Source: Desulfotignum sp.
GTDB taxonomy: Bacteria > Desulfobacterota > Desulfobacteria > Desulfobacterales > Desulfobacteraceae
Direction of reading: 5' to 3'
NCBI GenBank assembly: GCA_021737445.1
Contig: JAIPDY010000100.1
Span: forward strand, 1-10,709
DNA length: 10,709 bases
Shown piece after piece: positions 1 to 4,257 of this stretch. The number at the start of each line of letters is the position of its first letter. Position 1 is the first letter of the stretch. The notes under the pieces were generated by a model. It was given only the letters and a program-made list of their open reading frames with translations. It was not told the origin of the DNA and made no database searches. The position numbers were made by a program, and so were the translations under genes.

Positions 1-933
1 CATGACCTCAAGGACATGGATGAACTGCTCAAACAGACCGAAGGTACGGGCGTGGATATCTACACCCACGGTGAAATGCTGCCGGCCAACTACTACCCGG
101 CATTCAAGAAATATGACCACCTCAAAGGCAACTACGGCAGCTCCTGGTGGCACCAGAACGAGGATTTTGAAACCTTTAACGGCGCCATCCTCATGACCAC
201 CAACTGCATCATCCCCATCAAGAAGAAAAACACCTACCAGGACCGCATCTTCACCACGGGCGTGGTTTCCTATCCCGGTCTGACCCACATTCCGGATAGA
301 GAAGACGGCAAAGCCAAGGATTTTTCAGAAGTAATTGCATGTGCCAAGAAATGTCAGCCGCCCCAGGAGATCGAGACCGGTACCATCGTCGGCGGATTTG
401 CCCACAACCAGGTCCTGGCCCTGGCCGACAAGGTGGTGGAAGCGGTCAAATCCGGCGCCATCAAGCGCTTCATCGTCATGGCCGGGTGTGACGGCCGCAT
501 GAAAAACCGGGCCTATTTCACGGAAGTAGCGGAAAAACTGCCCAAGGACACCGTGATTCTCACGGCCGGATGCGCCAAATACCGGTACAACAAACTGGAT
601 CTGGGCGACATCGGCGGCATCCCCAGAGTGCTGGATGCCGGGCAGTGCAACGACTGTTACTCTCTGGCAGTCATCGCCCTGAAGCTCAAGGATGTGTTCG
701 GCGCAGGCCATATCAACGATTTGCCCATCTCCTTTGACATCGGGTGGTATGAGCAGAAAGCCGTGGCCGTACTGCTGGCCCTGCTGCACTTAGGTGTCAA
801 GGGGATCCGCTTAGGGCCCACACTGCCGGCTTTTGTATCCCCGGCCGTGCTCAACGTCCTGGTGGAAAACTTTGACATCAAACCCACGGGTGATGTGGAC
901 GAAGACATCGCCGCCATGATGGCCGGCAACTGA
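1..933 (+). CDS. hcp: Hybrid cluster protein (Hcp, hydroxylamine/NO reductase), 3' part
   Basis: Cytoplasmic iron-sulfur enzyme that reduces NO or hydroxylamine and takes part in nitrosative-stress defence. The window opens inside the gene; 310 C-terminal residues are present. Every hybrid-cluster ligand of the Desulfovibrio vulgaris enzyme is found at the right spacing. The first visible residue, His1 (HDLKDM), equals His244; Glu25 (THGEM) equals Glu268; Cys69 (TTNC) equals Cys312; Cys163 (AGCDGR) equals the persulfide Cys406; Cys191 (TAGCA) equals Cys434; Cys216 (GQCND) equals Cys459; Glu251 and Lys253 (WYEQK) equal Glu494 and Lys496. Adding the missing 243 residues gives about 553 aa, the usual length, so the gene looks intact. 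The N-terminal cysteine motif and the promoter lie outside the window. A stem-loop follows the stop, and a hemerythrin and a flavodiiron gene lie downstream, consistent with an NO/O2 stress locus. Confidence 0.97.
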   Translation, partial: HDLKDMDELLKQTEGTGVDIYTHGEMLPANYYPAFKKYDHLKGNYGSSWWHQNEDFETFNGAILMTTNCIIPIKKKNTYQDRIFTTGVVSYPGLTHIPDREDGKAKDFSEVIACAKKCQPPQEIETGTIVGGFAHNQVLALADKVVEAVKSGAIKRFIVMAGCDGRMKNRAYFTEVAEKLPKDTVILTAGCAKYRYNKLDLGDIGGIPRVLDAGQCNDCYSLAVIALKLKDVFGAGHINDLPISFDIGWYEQKAVAVLLALLHLGVKGIRLGPTLPAFVSPAVLNVLVENFDIKPTGDVDEDIAAMMAGN

Positions 934-965
934 TCTGGTTCATCATTGAAAAATCCATGAATGTC

Positions 966-996
966 TGACCGCCGTCGGCAAAAAAGGCGGCGGTCA
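966..996 (+). terminator. Stem-loop after hcp
   Basis: Perfect 9-bp inverted repeat, TGACCGCCG at 966-974 and CGGCGGTCA at 988-996, around a 13-base loop, starting 33 bases after the hcp stop. No T-run follows (the next bases are AACATTTACAC), so it is a poor intrinsic terminator. It may instead protect the 3' end or attenuate read-through into the hemerythrin gene. Confidence 0.45.
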
Positions 997-1041
997 AACA
1001 TTTACACGATGAAGGATCCATGGTTTCCAAGGAGTTAGATG

Positions 1042-1069
1042 ACCTGTTCCATAAATTTATGGAACAGGT
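1042..1069. promoter_or_regulatory. Perfect 28-bp palindrome upstream of the hemerythrin gene
   Basis: The left half is ACCTGTTCCATAAA and the right half is its exact reverse complement, with no interruption. The centre is AT-rich (ATAAATTTAT) and the flanks carry GTTCC/GGAAC. It ends 33 bases before the start of the hemerythrin gene. Such symmetry suggests a dimeric repressor or activator site. As RNA it would fold into a 12-bp hairpin with an AATT loop, but no T-run follows. I cannot match it to a known regulator; it is not the TTGA-N6-TCAA type found elsewhere in the window. It lies inside a 23-codon ATG frame (1020-1091) whose start has only a poorly spaced GAAGGA. Confidence 0.6.
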
Positions 1070-1102
1070 AGAATCGCTTTTCCCAGCATAAGGAGCCCCC
1101 CT

Positions 1103-1654
1103 ATGAAATCCATTGACCAGCTGAAAAATGAACATGAAGGGATAAAAATCGTATTTCGTGTGCTCAGAAAAATGTGCGAATCCCTTCAATCAAATCAAAC
1201 CATTGACACCACCCATTTTGAAGGCATTCTGGATTTTTTCCAGATTTTTGTGGACAAATGCCACCACGGAAAAGAAGAAGACCTGCTGTTTCCGGCAATG
1301 ATCCAGGCCGGCATCCCTGAACAGGGCCCCATCGAGGCCATGCTGTCGGAACATGCCACCGGCCGCAGCCATATCAAAACCATCAGCCAGGCTTTTACCC
1401 GGTTCAAGTCAGGCGATACCGCCGTGGCCGGGGCACTTGCCCATGCGTGTGAACAATATATTTTACTGATGCTCGATCACATCTATAAAGAAAACAACAT
1501 CCTCTATCCCATGGGGGAAAGCCGTTTTTCACAAGACATTGATGAAAAACTGTTCCAGGACTTTGAAACCCTTGAACAGGAAAGAATCGGCAAAGGCAAA
1601 CATGAGGCATTTCATGAAATGATCAACCAGTTAAACGGCATTTACATAGAATGA
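1103..1654 (+). CDS. Hemerythrin-domain (HHE cation-binding) protein
   Basis: 183-aa soluble four-helix protein expected to bind a diiron centre. Candidate iron ligands run through the sequence in hemerythrin order: His11 (KNEHEG), His55 and Glu59 (CHHGKEED), His84 (LSEHATGR) and His126 with Glu130 (DHIYKENNILYP). Proteins of this group sense or bind O2 or NO, or help protect and repair Fe-S proteins; which of these applies here is not visible. The length fits a single-domain member with no fused output domain. The start is set by AAGGAG at 1090-1095, seven bases before the ATG. The flavodiiron gene starts 13 bases after its stop, so the two are almost certainly co-transcribed. A perfect palindrome lies upstream. 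Family call is secure, exact role is inference. Confidence 0.92.
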   Translation: MKSIDQLKNEHEGIKIVFRVLRKMCESLQSNQTIDTTHFEGILDFFQIFVDKCHHGKEEDLLFPAMIQAGIPEQGPIEAMLSEHATGRSHIKTISQAFTRFKSGDTAVAGALAHACEQYILLMLDHIYKENNILYPMGESRFSQDIDEKLFQDFETLEQERIGKGKHEAFHEMINQLNGIYIE

Positions 1655-1667
1655 CAAGGAGAAAACC

Positions 1668-2861
1668 ATGCATTTTGCAATCAAAAGCCATATTCACTGG
1701 GTGGGAAAAACAGACTGGGAGCTGCGGCATTTTCACGGCCAGGAATACACCACACACAGAGGATCCAGCTATAACGCCTTTCTGGTGAAAGACAAAAAAA
1801 CTGTTCTCATCGATACGGTGTGGTTCCCGTTTTCCCATGAGTTTGTGGAAAACCTCAAAAAAGAGATCCCTTTAGACCAGATTGACTATATCATTGCCAA
1901 CCATGCGGAACCCGATCATTCCGGGGCCCTGCCCGAACTGATGCAGTACATTCCCGACACCCCCATCTACTGTACGGCCAACGGTGCGAAATTTCTCAAA
2001 GGCCATTATCACCAGGACTGGAATTTTCAGGTGGTCAAAACCGGGGACAAACTCAATATCGGCTCCAAAGACCTGATCTTTATCGAGGCCCCGATGCTCC
2101 ACTGGCCCGACAGCATGTTCAGTTATCTCACCCACGACAACATCCTTTTCAGCAACGACGGTTTCGGCCAGCACCTGGCCTCGGAACTGATGTACAATGA
2201 TCTGGTGGACCAGGGAGAACTGTTCCAGGAAGCCATTAAATATTACGCCAATATCCTGACCCCTTTCAGCGCACAGGTGATACGGAAAATCAAGGAAGTC
2301 CTGGCCCTGAAAGTGCCCGTGGACATGATCTGCCCCAGCCACGGCGTGATCTGGCGGCAAGATCCCACACAGATCGTAAACAAATATATGGAATGGGCTG
2401 ATGCCTATGCGGAAAATCAGGTCACCCTTATCTACGACACCATGTGGGAGAGTACAAGGAAGATGGCGGAAACCATTGCCAAAGGCATTCTTTCAGCTGA
2501 CAGCAGCATCACCGTCAAACTGTTTAATGTCTCCACATCCGACAAGAACGATGTGATCACCGAGATCTTCAGGTCCAAAGCGGTTCTGGCCGGATCTCCC
2601 ACCGTGAACAAGGGTATTTTGTCTTCTCTGGCCGGGTTGTTTGAAGAGGTGATCGGCCTGCGGTTCAAGGGCAAAAAAGCGGCAGCATTCGGATCCTACG
2701 GCTGGAGCGGTGAATCCGTGAAAATGATATCGGAAAAACTGGAACAAGGGGGATTTGAACTGTTGAACGAGGGGCTGCGTGAAAAATGGAACCCTGACAC
2801 CCAGGCGAAGGAAAACTGCTTCAACTTCGGGAAATCTATTGGAAAAGCCCTGAAATCATGA
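1668..2861 (+). CDS. FprA-type flavodiiron protein (NO / O2 reductase)
   Basis: 397-aa class A flavodiiron protein that reduces NO to N2O and/or O2 to water in the cytoplasm. The N-terminal metallo-beta-lactamase-like domain (about 1-245) holds the diiron ligands: His79, Glu81, Asp83 and His84 (NHAEPDHSG), His145 (LHWPDSMF), Asp164 (SNDGFG) and His225 (CPSHGVIW). The C-terminal flavodoxin domain (about 250-397) begins with TLIYDTMWESTRKMAE, the FMN phosphate loop, and has a later SYGWSGE loop near the flavin. There is no rubredoxin extension, so an external rubredoxin or other donor is needed. AAGGAG lies six bases before the ATG. It forms a transcription unit with the hemerythrin gene before it and the VOC gene after it. 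NO versus O2 preference cannot be decided from sequence; the neighbourhood favours NO. Confidence 0.96.
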   Translation: MHFAIKSHIHWVGKTDWELRHFHGQEYTTHRGSSYNAFLVKDKKTVLIDTVWFPFSHEFVENLKKEIPLDQIDYIIANHAEPDHSGALPELMQYIPDTPIYCTANGAKFLKGHYHQDWNFQVVKTGDKLNIGSKDLIFIEAPMLHWPDSMFSYLTHDNILFSNDGFGQHLASELMYNDLVDQGELFQEAIKYYANILTPFSAQVIRKIKEVLALKVPVDMICPSHGVIWRQDPTQIVNKYMEWADAYAENQVTLIYDTMWESTRKMAETIAKGILSADSSITVKLFNVSTSDKNDVITEIFRSKAVLAGSPTVNKGILSSLAGLFEEVIGLRFKGKKAAAFGSYGWSGESVKMISEKLEQGGFELLNEGLREKWNPDTQAKENCFNFGKSIGKALKS

Positions 2862-3070
2862 CAGCGCCCAAAAAGGCCTCCGGAACCAAGCCCAAGGGAT
2901 TTCCGGGACAGGGCCATCTCATCACGTTTCAGGTCCGTGATCTGGCAGAGACAAGGACCCGGCTGTGCGATGCCGGCCTGGCGCCCACCCCCATTGAAAC
3001 CCATCCATGGGGAGCAACCGTGATGTATCTTGATGACCCTGAAGGAAACCGGCTGGAATTCTGGTGCTGA
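2858..3070 (+). CDS. Half-size VOC (glyoxalase/bleomycin-resistance fold) protein
   Basis: 70-aa protein that looks like a single beta-alpha-beta-beta-beta module of the vicinal oxygen chelate superfamily; typical members carry two modules in 110-140 aa. After a basic, Gly/Pro-rich start of about 18 residues comes GHLITFQVRDL (first strand and turn), a helix around residues 29-40, and the family-like end YLDDPEGNRLEFW. His20 and Glu67 sit where a VOC module supplies its two metal ligands. The start codon overlaps the flavodiiron stop in an ATGA, and no separate Shine-Dalgarno is obvious, so translation is probably coupled. It could work as a homodimer rebuilding a two-module site, or be a remnant whose first module was lost. 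No substrate can be named. Confidence 0.72.
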   Translation: MTAPKKASGTKPKGFPGQGHLITFQVRDLAETRTRLCDAGLAPTPIETHPWGATVMYLDDPEGNRLEFWC

Positions 3071-3123
3071 CCGAATGTGGACGGGCTTGAGCTGACCATG
3101 TTTTTCCTGCCATCAAATTTTGA

Positions 3124-3138
3124 ATGAACCCGGTTCAT
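3124..3138. promoter_or_regulatory. 15-bp near-perfect palindrome
   Basis: ATGAACC and GGTTCAT (7-bp arms) flank a single central C. It lies between the VOC stop and the TTGA-N6-TCAA site. It could be an operator or a weak processing hairpin. No T-run follows, and the hairpin loop would be too tight without opening the GC pairs. Confidence 0.25.
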
Positions 3139-3161
3139 GACATATATCGGCGAAAAAAAAC

Positions 3162-3175
3162 TTGACTTGAATCAA
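3162..3175. promoter_or_regulatory. CRP/FNR-family binding site (TTGAC-TTGA-ATCAA)
   Basis: TTGACTTGAATCAA differs from the FNR consensus TTGAT-N4-ATCAA at one base and has the TTGA-N6-TCAA core shared by FNR- and HcpR-type regulators. It is 107 bases before the start of the CPD-repeat gene. An activator here would place a class II -10 element near 3198-3203, where TACAGA is a weak match. The same core occurs before the molybdoenzyme operon (4160-4173). Confidence 0.55.
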
Positions 3176-3185
3176 ATCCATACAG

Positions 3186-3260
3186 ATGTTGATAGGGTAC
3201 AGAAAGATTAAAGACACAGTGATTCTCATGGCCGGAAACGGCCATGATCAGAGACGGTAA
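3186..3260 (+). pseudogene. hcp-like relic in the leader of the CPD-repeat gene
   Basis: Bases 3210-3236 match 24 of 27 bases of hcp at 544-570. In the matching frame they read KDTVILMAG, against KDTVILTAG in Hcp just before the Cys434 ligand. Two of the three differences are silent third-position changes, as expected for diverged coding DNA. The frame is open from an ATG at 3186 to a TAA at 3260 (24 codons) but has no Shine-Dalgarno, and the ligand Cys is replaced by Asn. I read it as a fragment of a second hcp-like gene. A leader peptide or coincidence are the alternatives. Confidence 0.35.
3226..3247 (+). other. 5'-leader stem-loop with GAAA tetraloop
   Basis: TCATGGCCG and CGGCCATGA form a perfect 9-bp stem closed by a GAAA (GNRA) tetraloop. 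It sits 24 bases before the Shine-Dalgarno of the CPD-repeat gene and leaves that site free. It probably stabilises the mRNA 5' region. It overlaps the hcp-like relic. Confidence 0.5.
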
Positions 3261-3282
3261 TTCAACCGGAAAAGGAGGAATC

Positions 3283-3570
3283 ATGAAAAAAGATATAAAA
3301 GAAACCCGCTTGAAAGTGTTTATCGAAAACGCCCGGATTGTTCCTGAAACCGAATTATCCAACCTGCCCGCAGAAAAGCGGGAGGCGGTTACCGGCAAAT
3401 CCGGATTGTGGCTTGAAGTGGCCTGTCCGGACGGATCTTGTTCCCTTGATCAGAACAAGATCACCCTGCCGGCCGGCGGTGTCGTTCCAAAGGAGACCAA
3501 GGGCCTGTGGCTGAACCTTTTCTGCCCGGACAATCAATGCGAGGTGCAGCAGGGTTCTCAACTTCCATAA
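3283..3570 (+). CDS. Small protein with two GLWL-x3-CPD-x2-C repeats, function unknown
   Basis: 95-aa protein that I do not recognise. The first 37 residues are charged (MKKDIKETRLKVF...). The rest contains an internal duplication: GLWLEVACPDGSC at 41-53 and GLWLNLFCPDNQC at 74-86. This gives four cysteines (48, 53, 81, 86) as two C-P-D-x-x-C pairs, plausible ligands for one structural metal or for disulfides. There is no signal peptide or membrane segment, so it is probably cytoplasmic. An upstream ATG at 3244 is in frame, but AAAGGAGG at 3271-3278, five bases before 3283, fixes the start there. The gene stands alone between an FNR-like site with structured leader and a strong terminator, so it is likely an independently regulated single-gene unit. 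Its location between NO-defence and molybdoenzyme genes hints at a redox-stress role, which is inference only. Confidence 0.8.
   Translation: MKKDIKETRLKVFIENARIVPETELSNLPAEKREAVTGKSGLWLEVACPDGSCSLDQNKITLPAGGVVPKETKGLWLNLFCPDNQCEVQQGSQLP
3545..3561 (+). repeat. 17-bp direct repeat, copy 1
   Basis: TGCAGCAGGGTTCTCAA at the 3' end of the CPD-repeat gene (codons for VQQGSQ). An identical copy lies 204 bases downstream at 3749-3765. Confidence 0.6.
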
Positions 3571-3596
3571 CACCTTGAATATATTCCATAAAGCAG

Positions 3597-3626
3597 GGGC
3601 ACCCCTGTTTTCAGGGGTGCCCGTTT
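3597..3626 (+). terminator. Strong hairpin terminator after the CPD-repeat gene
   Basis: GGGCACCCCTG (3597-3607), loop TTTT, CAGGGGTGCCC (3612-3622): a perfect 11-bp GC-rich stem, 27 bases after the stop, followed by GTTTGAT. The T-tract is short, but the stem is strong. It may also stop transcription coming from the convergent cupin gene. Confidence 0.75.
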
Positions 3627-3748
3627 GATCAACAGGGTGTAATTTTGCCAGACCGGTCACCCCCAGCGAACAATGGAGAGAATCGATCATGAATAAGAAG
3701 GAATTTATATTTTCCCGACTGCAAGCAACACGAAAAATCTATGTGAAA

Positions 3749-3765
3749 TGCAGCAGGGTTCTCAA
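3749..3765 (+). repeat. 17-bp direct repeat, copy 2, in a possible gene remnant
   Basis: Second exact copy of TGCAGCAGGGTTCTCAA. Read in the same phase as copy 1, the surrounding bases give N-L-C-E-M-Q-Q-G-S-Q, against N-Q-C-E-V-Q-Q-G-S-Q at the end of the CPD-repeat protein. This suggests a decayed duplicate of that gene's 3' end beside the cupin gene. The phase is not open upstream for a complete gene. Confidence 0.45.
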
Positions 3766-3771
3766 TTTTTA

Positions 3772-4092
3772 TCAGATGGGCGGTGCAATCGTGACGATGA
3801 TTCTCATTTTCGTATCCGCTTCGACCCCATGGGGTTCCCTGATTTCTGAAATAAGGATATCCCCTGTTTCTGCGGGGATTTTTGCATCGTTTTCCCCAAG
3901 AAACCACCCTTTTCCCTCCAGCACCTGAATGGACAGCTCACCGTCCAGATCATGGGAATGGACCGGAAAAACCACCCCGGCATCCAGATTGAAATTGATG
4001 ATTTTGAAATGCTCGGATGTTTCGACCAGAAAGAACCGGTTCATAACGCCCGGTTTGAATTCATTGGTTTCACTGAGCTTGATCACTTGCAT
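3772..4092 (-). CDS. Single-domain cupin protein
   Basis: 106-aa protein with the conserved cupin metal motifs. Motif 1 reads PVHSHDLDGELSIQVLEGKG (43-62), with His45, His47 and Glu52 as metal ligands. Motif 2 contains GDILISEIREPHGV (77-90), with His88 as the fourth ligand. The ending KMRIIVTIAPP is a typical last strand. The length matches small one-domain cupins, which include metal-binding sensors, isomerases and dioxygenases; no specific reaction can be assigned. Reading the minus strand, AAGGAG lies seven bases before the ATG. It is transcribed divergently from the molybdoenzyme operon, and the perfect FNR-type site lies between the two starts. Downstream it converges on the CPD-repeat gene and its terminator. 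Confidence 0.88.
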   Translation of the reverse strand: MQVIKLSETNEFKPGVMNRFFLVETSEHFKIINFNLDAGVVFPVHSHDLDGELSIQVLEGKGWFLGENDAKIPAETGDILISEIREPHGVEADTKMRIIVTIAPPI

Positions 4093-4116
4093 TGTCCATC
4101 TCCTTATTTTTAACCT

Positions 4117-4145
4117 AACATATATTCACAAAGCCTTTTTGTCAA
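4117..4145 (-). promoter_or_regulatory. Sigma-70-type promoter for the cupin gene
   Basis: On the minus strand, a perfect -35 TTGACA (4140-4145) and a -10 TATGTT (4117-4122) are separated by 17 bases. The predicted start is near 4110, leaving a short leader before the ATG at 4092. The FNR-type site lies about 56 bases upstream of the predicted transcription start. Confidence 0.55.
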
Positions 4146-4159
4146 AAAAAAATCAAAAC

Positions 4160-4173
4160 TTGATCTAAATCAA
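4160..4173. promoter_or_regulatory. Perfect FNR-consensus site in the divergent cupin / molybdoenzyme promoter
   Basis: TTGATCTAAATCAA matches TTGAT-N4-ATCAA at every consensus position. It lies 84 bases before the molybdoenzyme start and 67 bases before the cupin start. Rightward, -10 candidates are TATGTC at 4196-4201 (class II spacing) and TATCAT at 4204-4209. Those bases also form an inverted repeat, GATATG-tc-CATATC (4194-4207). The regulator could be FNR- or HcpR-like; the site alone does not separate these. Confidence 0.75.
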
Positions 4174-4257
4174 ATTCAGACCTGTCCGGTTGTGATATGT
4201 CCATATCATAAGAACAGGCATATTTCAGGAAATCATCAAGCCAAAAGAGGAGTTATC

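Noticed and set aside
1020..1091. 23-codon ATG frame between hcp and the hemerythrin gene
   Set aside because: The GAAGGA is only three bases from the ATG, the frame consists largely of the 28-bp palindrome, and its stop merges with the next ribosome site. There is not enough to call a gene.
3689..3928. Plus-strand 79-codon frame starting MNKKEFIFSRLQATRK with a GGAGAG upstream
   Set aside because: About two thirds lies antisense to the well-supported cupin gene, and its product after residue 28 looks like shadow sequence. Only the non-overlapping part, with the 17-bp repeat, may be a remnant.
4192..4257. GTG start giving a 22-residue longer molybdoenzyme
   Set aside because: No ribosome site precedes it, it lies in the predicted promoter region, and it would push the Tat RR motif away from the N-terminus.
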